From Thalassotalea profundi (GTDB lineage Bacteria > Pseudomonadota > Gammaproteobacteria > Enterobacterales > Alteromonadaceae): 64,000 bases of DNA. Positions 7,916 to 16,507 of the stretch are shown piece after piece; position 1 is the first letter of the stretch; each line of letters opens with the position of its first letter. The translations under genes were made by a program, and so were the position numbers. The DNA lies in the NCBI RefSeq assembly GCF_014653195.1, contig NZ_BNAH01000001.1, positions 143,323-207,322 of the forward strand, written 5' to 3'. The notes beneath the pieces were generated by a model. The model was not told the origin of the DNA, ran no database searches, and saw nothing but the letters and a program-made list of their open reading frames with translations.

Positions 7916-9550
7916 ATGTTTATTTATCTGTATTACACGGGCTTAGCTGTATTATCTTTTTGTATATCTGCCTTAAGTGTGGGCAGCATTTCTTTTTTAT
8001 TTGCATGGATAGGTTTAGCGTTAGCTATTGTTTCTAGTGCATACGTTTTTAAAAAGCCCTCTGTATTTAGAAAAACGCAGTATGGCACCATACCGTTTAT
8101 TATGAGTATTTTGCTCTTACCATTTATTATAGGTGTTCACCTTTATAATATTATTGCCTCTTGGTTTGATAAAACGGATAGAATTCATCATATTAAATAT
8201 GGTGTACATGTAGGAAGTCGCCTAAATTCTAGTAGTTTATTAACGCTAGAAGATTTAAATATTAAAGCCATTGTGGATATGACTGCAGAATTTAATGCAC
8301 TTAATTGGAGTGCATCAGCGATGGAGTTTGAATATTTAAATATACCCGTACTTGATCATCAAAGCCCTAAAATAGAAGAACTTCGACAAGCAATTACTTG
8401 GATTGAAAATCAGGTAGAACAGGGGCACCCGATAGTCGTTCACTGTGCGCTTGGACGAGGTCGTTCTGTTTTTGTCGTTGCCGCTTACATGTTAGCTAAA
8501 CAACCAAACCTTTCTGTTAGAGAAGTATTGGAAAATATTTCTAAAATTCGCCATTTTGCTAGTTTAAATCCTTCGCAATTAAAAACGTTGGTCAAATATC
8601 ATAATAATAATGAGATACAGTTTTACAAAACTGCTTGTTTAATTGCTAATCCGGTTTCTGGTGGTGGTAAATGGTTAGAGTCACAAGCGCAAATTATTAA
8701 TCAGTTATCTCCACATTTTAAATTATCAATTAAAGAAACTACCAAAGAAAAATCTGCTACAGAATATGCTAAGCAGGCGCAGAAAGATAATGTTGAAATT
8801 ATTATTGCCGCAGGTGGTGATGGCACATTAAGGGAAGTGGCTCAACAATTAGTAAATACAACAATTAAGTTTGGCATTATACCTCTAGGAACAGCTAATG
8901 CGCTTGCGCATCACTTATATGGTAACGTTTCAAAAGTCGATCCTATTGGTACTGCGGTGTCACATATAATGACTCAACGTTGTGAAAAAATAGATACTGC
9001 TGTTTGTAATAACAAGACAGTCTTGTTACTGGCTGGTATCGGTTTAGAGCATGAGATGATACACAATGCGGATCGTGATAATAAAAATAATTCAGGTCAA
9101 TTTGCTTACTTAGAAGGTTTTTTTCGAGGATTTGCACAAGGTAAAGCATACACACTCACCGTCCAATTTGATGAACAAAAAGAACAGTCGTTAACTTGTA
9201 CTAGTTTTGTTGCAGCTAATGCAGCCCCATTTACCAGTTTACTTGCACAAGGTAATGGCTCACCGAATGTTAAAGATGGTCTTTTAGATGTCACTTGGAT
9301 TAAACCCTCAGACGGCGCTACTAGCAAGTTGATTGATTTTGCAGAGCTAGTTGCAGCAAGCTTTAACTTTCGTAATGGAAATACACCGTCAAATGATAAT
9401 AGTAATATTCAAACAGAACTTGCTACAAAAGTGACCGTAAAAAGTGAGCAATTAATACAATATGTTATTGATGGCGAAGTTTTTGAAGATGATATGGTGA
9501 TAATAGAGTCTAATCCTCAATCGCTTAATATATTTATGGCTAACGAATAG
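7916..9550 (+). CDS. Membrane dual-specificity phosphatase fused to a diacylglycerol-kinase-type lipid kinase
   Basis: A 544-residue fusion. Residues 1-80 hold about three membrane segments. Residues about 90-230 form a DSP-type phosphatase with the CX5R loop HCALGRGRS (Cys177, Arg183) and a likely general acid Asp147. Residues about 238-544 form a DAGK catalytic domain: ANPVSGGGK near 245, GGDGT at 300-304, and PLGTANALA near 324. The kinase class phosphorylates diacylglycerol or related lipids with ATP; the phosphatase may act on lipid phosphates or on proteins. Having opposing activities on one membrane-tied chain suggests control of a phospholipid or lipid-phosphate pool. An mlaA homologue follows 98 bp downstream, which fits lipid metabolism. 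Confidence 0.85.
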   Translation: MFIYLYYTGLAVLSFCISALSVGSISFLFAWIGLALAIVSSAYVFKKPSVFRKTQYGTIPFIMSILLLPFIIGVHLYNIIASWFDKTDRIHHIKYGVHVGSRLNSSSLLTLEDLNIKAIVDMTAEFNALNWSASAMEFEYLNIPVLDHQSPKIEELRQAITWIENQVEQGHPIVVHCALGRGRSVFVVAAYMLAKQPNLSVREVLENISKIRHFASLNPSQLKTLVKYHNNNEIQFYKTACLIANPVSGGGKWLESQAQIINQLSPHFKLSIKETTKEKSATEYAKQAQKDNVEIIIAAGGDGTLREVAQQLVNTTIKFGIIPLGTANALAHHLYGNVSKVDPIGTAVSHIMTQRCEKIDTAVCNNKTVLLLAGIGLEHEMIHNADRDNKNNSGQFAYLEGFFRGFAQGKAYTLTVQFDEQKEQSLTCTSFVAANAAPFTSLLAQGNGSPNVKDGLLDVTWIKPSDGATSKLIDFAELVAASFNFRNGNTPSNDNSNIQTELATKVTVKSEQLIQYVIDGEVFEDDMVIIESNPQSLNIFMANE

Positions 9551-9647
9551 GTGACTTTGTGACCCCGTGTTCAAGTTGGTTTTTGTCTATGCTGATTAGC
9601 GACTCGTAGTTTGAATAATTAAACATAAACGTTTCAGGGAATTAATC

Positions 9648-10574
9648 ATGATAAATATAAAGAATTGCGTAAGTGTTAATTTGCAAGAGCATGGCTATAT
9701 AGGTATACGACACTTTGTACTGTTAGTGTTTTTATTGATACTAGGTGCAGGGTGTTCAACTACAAACGGTAAATTATCTGAAAAATCAATTAATGGTGAG
9801 CAACCAATTAAAGGTCCTTATGAAATAGCGGCAGAGAGAAATTCGCCTACTGTTGTTAGTTATGCAGCACCAGAAGATTCACTACGTTTTATTAATGAAC
9901 CTATTTTTAAATTTAATGATACTGTTTATCGTTATGTACTTAGTCCATTAGCCAGTGGTTATGAAAAGGTTGTTCCAAAGCCCGTTGATAATAGCATTCG
10001 TAACTTTTTTTATAATTTACGAGAGCCGCTTTATGCAGTGAATCATTTATTACAGGGAGAGCTTGCTAAGTCAGGGAAAAGCCTCGCTCGTGTATTAGTC
10101 AACTCTACCATAGGTTTATTAGGTTTGTTTGATCCAGCGAGCAGTATGATGGAAATTGACCGCGATAAAACTACTTTCTCAGATACATTAGCGGCTTATG
10201 GCGTCGGTCATGGGGTGTATATTGTTTTACCTTTTCTTGGTCCATCAGACCTTAGAGATACTGCTTCTTTGTCTTTTAATTACTTTGCCCATCCACTTAA
10301 TTTTATCAATGACGATAAAGCCGCTCAGCAACTTTTATTTGTTGATGGTGTTCAAGCACAAATACCTATCTTAGCTAAGTACCCTAAGGTATTAAGCGAT
10401 ATTGATAACCCGTATGAATTTACGCGTAATTTATATATGCAAAATATTGAGCGAGACGGCCAAGAACGTCGAAATGAGGTATTTAAAACAGAAAAGCAAA
10501 AACAATTAACCAATAACTCCGCTAGTGACCCCTCTAGCAACCCTTCTCATAAAATACGTTCGACAGTAGAGTAA
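9648..10574 (+). CDS. mlaA: MlaA/VacJ-family outer-membrane lipoprotein
   Basis: The outer-membrane part of the Mla system, which removes misplaced phospholipids from the outer leaflet. The 308-residue product has a long N-terminal region and a lipobox LGAGC (Cys36), so the signal peptide is longer than usual. Family signatures are visible: INEPIFKFNDTVYRY, VPKPVDNSIRNFFYN and GLFDPAS, then GHGVYIVLPFLGPS. Length exceeds the E. coli protein by about 55 residues, partly from a polar Ser/Asn-rich tail. It ends 2 bp before an RND-type transporter gene, so the two are almost certainly one operon. No mlaBCDEF genes are in the window. Confidence 0.9.
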   Translation: MINIKNCVSVNLQEHGYIGIRHFVLLVFLLILGAGCSTTNGKLSEKSINGEQPIKGPYEIAAERNSPTVVSYAAPEDSLRFINEPIFKFNDTVYRYVLSPLASGYEKVVPKPVDNSIRNFFYNLREPLYAVNHLLQGELAKSGKSLARVLVNSTIGLLGLFDPASSMMEIDRDKTTFSDTLAAYGVGHGVYIVLPFLGPSDLRDTASLSFNYFAHPLNFINDDKAAQQLLFVDGVQAQIPILAKYPKVLSDIDNPYEFTRNLYMQNIERDGQERRNEVFKTEKQKQLTNNSASDPSSNPSHKIRSTVE

Positions 10575-10576
10575 TT

Positions 10577-12970
10577 ATGTTGAAAAAAAATACGATTACT
10601 TGGGCTTACGCGATATGTTTTATATTTGTTTTATTAACCGTCATATTCGCATGGCAGGCTAAAAACTTTGAAATAGATGCCTCGGCAGATACCTTGTTGG
10701 TGGATAATAATAAACACTATATTTTAACTCAACTAGCTGATCAGCGTTATGGCTCTGAAGAATTTATACTCATAGCGTTTAAACCCAATAATAATGCTTT
10801 ATTTGCAACTGATAATCTTAATACGCTATCTAATATTGGTAAGGAAATTGAAACAATTTCGCGTGTAAAACAAGTAAAAAGCATAGCTAATATGCCTATT
10901 TTTTCAGCGGCTGACAGTGTATCTGCAGATATTCAAAACTTTACATGGGAGAAGCAAAAGTTCGATGAAGCGACACTCTCATTAAGTTTAAAAATGCATC
11001 CGTTGTATGAAGGCTTACTTGTTAATAAAGCGCAAACTGCTTTGTCGTTGCAGGTGGTGTTTAAAACTGATCCTAATTTAGAAAAAATTAATTACGATAT
11101 TATTGATATAAAACGTCACTTATTAACGCGTGAGTTAACAGATGATGAGCTTGATTTACTCGAGCAATTAAAACAACAGCAACAAAGTTTTAATAAGCAA
11201 TTAGAGCAAACTCGTCTTGATGAAATTGAAAAAATTCGTGCTGCTTTAGTGCCATATAAAGCAAAAGGAGAATTTTATTTAGGGGGGAATAATTTATTAT
11301 CTTATGAACTTATCCAAATTATTCAAAGTGATTTAGTGCTCTTTGGTTCTTTGATTTTTTTAGTTGTTATTTTACTGCTTTGGTTTTTGTTCAGACAAAT
11401 AAGCTGGGTAATTCTACCCATTATTTGTTGCGCGACGAGTGTTGTAATTACCATAGGATTACTGGCTGCACTTAACTTTAAAGTGACTGTAATTTCAGCC
11501 AATGTCTTTGCATTACAAATTATTTTGTCTTTGGCTATGATTATTCACCTTATTGTTCATTATCAAGAACTGGTAGCGAAACATAGTGATTGGCCACATA
11601 AAAAATTAATATTACATACGATAAAGCAAAAAATAAAACCCTGTTTTTATGCGGGACTAACAACGACTATTGGTTTTGGTTCACTTATCTTTAGTGGCGT
11701 TCAACCGGTTATCAGCTTTGGTTGGATGATGGTAGTTGCTATGGTAGTAAGTTTCATTGTTAGTTTGAGCTTTTTTCCCGCATTACTTTTTGCGCTTTTT
11801 AAAAAGCAGGCCTTTGTTAAAAATCATAAATTACTCGAAAGCAGTATGAGTACAATGGCTGACTTTATTAAAGCCCAACCTAAAAAAGTACTTGTTATTT
11901 CAGTTTTAGTAACGGCTATTGGCGCCTTTGGTTGTTTAAAGTTAACGGCTGAAAATAGCTTTTTGAATTATTTCAGCGAAGAAACGGACGTAAGACAAGA
12001 GCTAACTTTTATTGATCAAGAATTTGGCGGGTCAACGTCATTCGATGTGTTACTTAATATTCCAGAAGAGCAAATAAGCGCTAATTTAGTGATTTCTGCT
12101 AGCGCTGTACAAACGGTTACTGCTATTCAAAATATGTTAGCGCAGCAGCAGGCTATCGGTGTTATTACTTCAATTGCCGATTTTACTCGAATTGCACAAG
12201 TGGTTAATGGTAAACCACTTACTGAATATGAGCTTACAGCACTTTATAAAAGTTTAGATACTGACTTGCAGCAAGAGCTATTTGGCGCTTACTTTTCAGA
12301 AAAAGACAATCAAGTACGTATATCCATGCGTGTACAAGATAGTACTCAAGATTTAAACCGCGCTGACTTATTGCAGAACATTCATACGGAATTATCTGCA
12401 TTAGGGCTTAAAGAAAAAGACTATACGCTTACGGGATTGTTTATTCTTTATCAAGATGTTTTATCACGGTTAGTCGATTCGCAAGTGCTTACCATACTGA
12501 TTGTTTATGGCGCGATGGCAATAACACTAATGATTATATTCTCATCGTTAAAAGTAGCCTGTATAGCGTTAATCCCCAACTTGATCACAACTTTAGTTAT
12601 CATGGGCATATTAGGCTTATTTTCTATTCCATTAGATTTAATGACTATCACGATTGCCGCCGTCGCTATGGGGATCTCAATGGACGATACTATTCATTAT
12701 ATTCATCGATATTTAGAAGAAAGGAAGCTTGATAAAACAGGTGACAAAGAATGGGTTAAACGGACTAACTTATCGGTTGGATATGCGTTGATTTATACCA
12801 CTTCAGTTATTGTTATTGGTTTTGGCACATTAGTGTTTTCTAACTTTGTACCGAGTATGTTGTTTGGTCTTCTAACAAGTGTCGCTATGATAGTAGCGTT
12901 GGTGACTGACATCACTACGTTACCTGTATTACTGAGAAAGTATATAACCAAAGATGATGTTAAGTCATAG
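10577..12970 (+). CDS. RND-superfamily (MMPL-type) lipid transporter
   Basis: A 797-residue inner-membrane protein. It has one N-terminal helix, a large periplasmic loop (about 30-240), a bundle of about five helices ending near 410, one more helix near 430, a second periplasmic loop, and a final helical bundle from about 630. This is the internally duplicated RND layout without a membrane-fusion partner, as in MMPL and HpnN-like exporters of lipids and hopanoids. The loop at about 190-225 is a charged coiled coil rich in Gln and Leu. It starts 2 bp after mlaA, so it may feed or drain the same lipid path across the periplasm. Substrate is inferred, not shown. Confidence 0.85.
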   Translation: MLKKNTITWAYAICFIFVLLTVIFAWQAKNFEIDASADTLLVDNNKHYILTQLADQRYGSEEFILIAFKPNNNALFATDNLNTLSNIGKEIETISRVKQVKSIANMPIFSAADSVSADIQNFTWEKQKFDEATLSLSLKMHPLYEGLLVNKAQTALSLQVVFKTDPNLEKINYDIIDIKRHLLTRELTDDELDLLEQLKQQQQSFNKQLEQTRLDEIEKIRAALVPYKAKGEFYLGGNNLLSYELIQIIQSDLVLFGSLIFLVVILLLWFLFRQISWVILPIICCATSVVITIGLLAALNFKVTVISANVFALQIILSLAMIIHLIVHYQELVAKHSDWPHKKLILHTIKQKIKPCFYAGLTTTIGFGSLIFSGVQPVISFGWMMVVAMVVSFIVSLSFFPALLFALFKKQAFVKNHKLLESSMSTMADFIKAQPKKVLVISVLVTAIGAFGCLKLTAENSFLNYFSEETDVRQELTFIDQEFGGSTSFDVLLNIPEEQISANLVISASAVQTVTAIQNMLAQQQAIGVITSIADFTRIAQVVNGKPLTEYELTALYKSLDTDLQQELFGAYFSEKDNQVRISMRVQDSTQDLNRADLLQNIHTELSALGLKEKDYTLTGLFILYQDVLSRLVDSQVLTILIVYGAMAITLMIIFSSLKVACIALIPNLITTLVIMGILGLFSIPLDLMTITIAAVAMGISMDDTIHYIHRYLEERKLDKTGDKEWVKRTNLSVGYALIYTTSVIVIGFGTLVFSNFVPSMLFGLLTSVAMIVALVTDITTLPVLLRKYITKDDVKS

Positions 12971-13038
12971 TGTTAATTCATAATCTTGAACTTTGGCGAT
13001 TGTAAATTTTTTCGATATACCTATTAAGAATTCATACG

Positions 13039-13061
13039 CTCATTTATTAATGAGTTTTCTT
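13039..13061 (+). terminator. Terminator after the mlaA-RND operon
   Basis: CTCATT and AATGAG pair around a TATT loop and are followed by TTTTCTT. It lies 69 bp past the transporter stop codon. Confidence 0.65.
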
Positions 13062-13172
13062 ATGTTTAATACCATGTATTTTTTACACTTTATGCTTGTA
13101 AAAAAAACAAAACAGTTATTGTTAAGTCTAGTTTAATTTAAGTAATGTTATTGTTTATCAATTACTTATGCT

Positions 13173-13190
13173 TTGGTATGGATATCGCAT
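13173..13190 (+). promoter_or_regulatory. Possible sigma-54 promoter of the BON gene
   Basis: GG at 13175-13176 and GC at 13187-13188 are exactly 10 bp apart, in the context TTTGG...ATCGCA, with the expected start site about 25 bp before the BON start codon. The -24 part lacks the CAC of the consensus. The -12 part, TATCGCATT, is shared with the stronger sigma-54 site before the DUF1328 gene in this window. Confidence 0.4.
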
Positions 13191-13223
13191 TACTTAGTAT
13201 GATTCATTCAAAAGGAGAAGATT

Positions 13224-13775
13224 ATGAAATATTCAATGGGTTCAATCATTATTGCTACAATAATTACTGTAGGTTCAACAACGGCCTATGCTGAAAACAC
13301 TTGGAAAGATAAATCTAAAGATGCCTGGATTGATGGTAAAGCTGAAAGTACTTTATTACTCAATGGCAATTTAAACTCTTTTGATATTAATACCGATGTA
13401 TCTAAAGGTGTTGTGACACTTACCGGTAAAGTAGATAGTAAGGTTGATAAAGCGCTAGCCGAAGAGTTAATTGAAAGCTTAGACGGCGTCGAGTCTGTTG
13501 ATAACAAATTAACAGTATTGAAAGAAACTTCGTCAGACGATGATACCATGATGACGGCGTTAATGGACTCTAAGGTTGAGACTGTTGTTAAAACTAAACT
13601 ACTTGTTGAGTCCGAAGTAAATGGTACTGATATCGAAGTAGAAGTTACTGAAGGTACCGTTGTGTTATCAGGGAAAGTTGATTCTGACAGTGAAAGACAA
13701 TTAGCTGTAACTATTGCTAAAAATACAGATGACGTTAAAAAAGTCGTTAATAAATTAACTATTATCAATAGTTAA
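13224..13775 (+). CDS. Periplasmic protein with two BON domains (OsmY-like)
   Basis: A 183-residue secreted protein: a signal peptide ending in TTAYA-E, then two copies of the BON fold at about 33-100 and 113-182. Each copy has the pattern of a hydrophobic strand, VTEG or VSKG turn, VVTLTGKVDS or VVLSGKVDS, and a final VVNKLT strand. BON proteins bind phospholipid or envelope surfaces; OsmY, the best-known example, is a stress-induced periplasmic chaperone. A good ribosome site, AAGGAG, is 7 bp before the ATG. The gene stands alone between terminators. A possible sigma-54 promoter precedes it. Confidence 0.9.
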   Translation: MKYSMGSIIIATIITVGSTTAYAENTWKDKSKDAWIDGKAESTLLLNGNLNSFDINTDVSKGVVTLTGKVDSKVDKALAEELIESLDGVESVDNKLTVLKETSSDDDTMMTALMDSKVETVVKTKLLVESEVNGTDIEVEVTEGTVVLSGKVDSDSERQLAVTIAKNTDDVKKVVNKLTIINS

Positions 13776-13814
13776 AATCGAAATTGACAACATTCAATAG
13801 TTTTTAATGATGCC

Positions 13815-13847
13815 AAAAGCCAGTAGCTTACCGCTATTGGCTTTTTT
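13815..13847 (+). terminator. Terminator of the BON gene
   Basis: GCCAGTAGC pairs with GCTATTGGC (one G-U pair) around a 5-nt loop and is followed by six T. It lies about 40 bp past the BON stop codon. Confidence 0.85.
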
Positions 13848-13966
13848 ATATTGATTGCCATATTAAAGATAGCGCTAAAATTCAGACATAGTGTTAATAT
13901 ACTACATCTTTAATTTTATATTATTAGCAATGCAATGTTAGCTTTGTCTTTAAAGGCAGTATTCAA

Positions 13967-14644
13967 TTGACCCTACCTCAAAATATAAACTCTAGTGATG
14001 ACACTTTACTTTTCGACTCTATTTCAAATGATATTGTGGAGAAAGGTTACAGTATTCGTCCGTATGCTTTACCTGAAAAATTAGCGGGTTTATTACTCCA
14101 ACAAATTAACGAATTATCAGATGAAAAGTTTAAACGGGCAGGTGTTGGTCGGGCAAATGATCATATCATTAATGATTTTATTCGTATGGATGAAATATGT
14201 TGGATCACTGGAAATAGTGAGGCCGGTAGTGAATGGATAAAATGGGCAGAATCACTGCAGAAACATCTTAATAGACATTTGTTTCTTGGTTTATTTTCTT
14301 TTGAAAGTCACTATGCACATTACGCTAAAGGTGACTTTTATAAAACCCACAAAGATGCTTTTAAAGGAGAGGGTAACCGCGTGTTGTCGCTTGTTGTCTA
14401 TCTTAACCAAAATTGGTCGCCCGATGATGGGGGAGAACTTGTTATTTATGATAAACAATCAACAAGCTCTTCTGTTATCGACAATAGCAAAGTTACAGTT
14501 ACGCCAAGCTTTGGGACTATCGTAACCTTTTTAAGCGAAGATTTCCCGCATGAAGTATTACCAGCAAAGCGTGATAGATATTCTATTGCAGGCTGGTTCC
14601 GTTTGAATAATAGTATTGCCAATAATATCGATCCACCCAGTTAA
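13967..14644 (+). CDS. 2-oxoglutarate/Fe(II)-dependent dioxygenase (prolyl-hydroxylase-like)
   Basis: A 225-residue oxygenase. The iron triad is His128, Asp130 (YKTHKDAF) and His195 (PHEVLPA), and Arg204 fits the 2-oxoglutarate-binding Arg of the P4H family. The segment RVLSLVVYLN followed by DDGGELVIYD is typical of this fold. The start is a TTG, with AAAGG about 12 bp before it; no in-frame ATG exists until residue 74, which is inside the fold. The protein substrate or small-molecule substrate is unknown. The next gene starts about 45 bp downstream and is probably co-transcribed. Confidence 0.85.
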   Translation: MTLPQNINSSDDTLLFDSISNDIVEKGYSIRPYALPEKLAGLLLQQINELSDEKFKRAGVGRANDHIINDFIRMDEICWITGNSEAGSEWIKWAESLQKHLNRHLFLGLFSFESHYAHYAKGDFYKTHKDAFKGEGNRVLSLVVYLNQNWSPDDGGELVIYDKQSTSSSVIDNSKVTVTPSFGTIVTFLSEDFPHEVLPAKRDRYSIAGWFRLNNSIANNIDPPS

Positions 14645-14688
14645 ACGAATTGATAGCTATAAGAATTTTACCAAATAAGGAGTTATCG

Positions 14689-15162
14689 CTGACTAAATTA
14701 ATTAAAGAATTACATACACTTAAAGAGTTAGATGATATTAATCAACAACTTGTGCCTTTGAAGGAAATAGCCGACAGAGAACTTGCTTCAATTTATGGCT
14801 TAACAGGGAAAGTGTATACACCTCATGTAGATCGTTATATGCAAATCTGTATAGAAAAAGCTGAGATTTTAACTTGTTTAAAAAAACAAAAAATAATACC
14901 TGTGTCAGAGGTTGAGATCATAAGTGAAAAATTAAACTTTCTATATAAAAGCACAAAAAATCGCGAAGTTATTGAATATAATGGAAATCAATACGAACGA
15001 AGATTTTCGCCTCTTAAATTGAGTAAATCGGGTAAGAATGTACAGAAGTGGGCTAAATTTTGGTTGTTACAGCTACCTAATGGTAAGAGTGATCCTGATT
15101 GGGAAAGCCAAGTTCGTGAAATTTGGCCAAGTTTCTTTTTAATTAGAACAATAGAGTTATAA
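14689..15162 (+). CDS. Hypothetical protein, probable CTG start
   Basis: I do not recognise this product of about 157 residues. It is soluble, rich in Lys, Leu and Ile, without signal peptide. The first half is helical with heptad-like Leu spacing (KELHTLKELDDINQQL); the C-terminal part is Trp-rich (WAKFWLLQLP, then DPDWESQVREIWP). The start was chosen at a CTG because a perfect AAGGAG (14677-14682) lies 6 nt before it. A TTG 39 bp further upstream is in frame but has no ribosome site. It follows the dioxygenase gene and may share its transcript. Confidence 0.55.
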   Translation: MTKLIKELHTLKELDDINQQLVPLKEIADRELASIYGLTGKVYTPHVDRYMQICIEKAEILTCLKKQKIIPVSEVEIISEKLNFLYKSTKNREVIEYNGNQYERRFSPLKLSKSGKNVQKWAKFWLLQLPNGKSDPDWESQVREIWPSFFLIRTIEL

Positions 15163-15265
15163 CTTAAGGATTTATTAATTGTCATTTTATTGAAAATGGC
15201 AATATGTGAATTTTCTTATACACTTTGATTATGGAATTGAGAATAATCAAATAAAGGGATGTTTG

Positions 15266-15637
15266 ATGAAATTAAGTAAACCTGTGTATGAAAAATTACC
15301 GTATATATATTTTCTTATAAGCGCTTTATTGTTAATGAGTGGTGATAATATTGCGCTAATGCTTTCTGCCATATTATTTTATGGAGCCGGTTGCATAACA
15401 CTCGTTAAACGCTCACATCATCGTCGATTAGATAAACCTCGTAATATAAAAGAATATGTATTGCCCGATGTCGTATATGAATATTTACCTTATTTATTTG
15501 GTGCTTTGGCTATTTTAAGCTTTTTACATTCTGCAAACCCATATATTCAACTTTGTTCTTTTAGTATTGGTTTATTAGCACTTAGAATTATTTTATTTAG
15601 ACATATTAATAGATGTAAAGCGAAAGGACTTTTTTAG
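15266..15637 (+). CDS. Small inner-membrane protein of unknown function
   Basis: A 123-residue protein with about four hydrophobic segments in two pairs (about 10-28, 30-45, 70-87, 90-108), separated by a basic loop (KRSHHRRLDKPR). Both halves start with a similar phrase, YEKLPYIYF and YEYLPYLFG, which suggests an internal duplication. The ATG at 15266 follows AAAGGG at a good distance; a longer in-frame reading from 15206 has no ribosome site. Not recognised as a named family. Confidence 0.6.
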   Translation: MKLSKPVYEKLPYIYFLISALLLMSGDNIALMLSAILFYGAGCITLVKRSHHRRLDKPRNIKEYVLPDVVYEYLPYLFGALAILSFLHSANPYIQLCSFSIGLLALRIILFRHINRCKAKGLF

Positions 15638-15672
15638 CTTTTAACTAACTATGAAAGCCCTTTATTTATATA

Positions 15673-16341
15673 TTAATCAATAGGTTTAGCATCTTCGGCT
15701 ATTGGCCAGCCACCGAGTTGTTGCCATTTATTGGCGATATAACAAAAAAGTTCAGCTGTTTTTTCTGTATCATATAATGCGCTGTGAGCTTCTCGATTAT
15801 CAAAAGGAATATTGGCTGCCATACAAGCTTTTGCTAACACTGTTTGTCCTAAAGCAAGGCCTGATAATGTTGTAGTATCAAAGCTAACAAACGGGTGAAA
15901 AGGAGAGCGTTTAAGTGCACAACGTTCGTTAGCTGCGTTAACAAAGCTCAGATCAAAAGAGGCATTATGAGCAACCATAATAGCTCTTTGACAGCCAGCA
16001 GTTTTCATTTTTTTACGAATTAATTTGTAAATAGCACTAAGCGCTACTTTCTCATCTACCGCACCGCGTAAAGGGTTTGTAGGATCTATACCGGTAAATT
16101 CTAAGGCGGCTTTTTCTAAGTTTGCCCCCTCAAAAGGTTCAATATTAAAGTGAATGGTTTCGTCTAAAGAAAATAAACCGGTTTCACTATCAAAAGCTAA
16201 GGTAGTTGCCGCTATTTCAAGTAAGGCGTCAGTTTGAGCATTAAAACCCGCTGTTTCAACATCAATAACAACAGGAAAGTAGCCTCTAAAGCGCTCAGAA
16301 AATAATTGGTTATTATTAGAATTTGCAGATATTTCGGTCAT
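15673..16341 (-). CDS. rnt: Ribonuclease T
   Basis: A 3'-5' exoribonuclease of the DEDDh class that trims tRNA 3' ends (CCA turnover) and matures 5S and 23S rRNA. Catalytic residues are Asp27 and Glu29 (VIDVETAGF), Asp130 (HNASFD), His186 and Asp191 (HSALYDTEK). At 222 residues it has the normal length. It is divergent from motY, an order also known in Vibrio and Pseudomonas. Confidence 0.95.
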   Translation of the reverse strand: MTEISANSNNNQLFSERFRGYFPVVIDVETAGFNAQTDALLEIAATTLAFDSETGLFSLDETIHFNIEPFEGANLEKAALEFTGIDPTNPLRGAVDEKVALSAIYKLIRKKMKTAGCQRAIMVAHNASFDLSFVNAANERCALKRSPFHPFVSFDTTTLSGLALGQTVLAKACMAANIPFDNREAHSALYDTEKTAELFCYIANKWQQLGGWPIAEDAKPID

Positions 16342-16447
16342 ACTATAAAAAACACTATTTAAGAAAATAATTTAAATTAATGTTATTATCGCAGAAAGTG
16401 GCAGCGAAAACTCAATTGTTCTTGAAAAAGATAAATTAATTTTTAGC

Positions 16448-16474
16448 TAAAGAAATTCTAAATTTAGTCGATAC
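16448..16474 (+). promoter_or_regulatory. FliA (sigma-28) promoter of motY
   Basis: TAAAGAAA, an 11-bp spacer, then GTCGATAC, against the FliA consensus TAAAGTTT-N11-GCCGATAA. It ends 33 bp before the motY ATG. This places motY in the late flagellar class. Confidence 0.7.
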
Positions 16475-16507
16475 CAATAATGTTGCTAATAAACTAGAAA
16501 TATCGTT

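Noticed and set aside
13286..13768. A 160-codon open frame on the minus strand, fully antisense to the BON gene
   Set aside because: It mirrors the codon bias of the BON gene, has a Ser/Thr/Leu/Val-only composition, no ribosome site and no recognisable domain.
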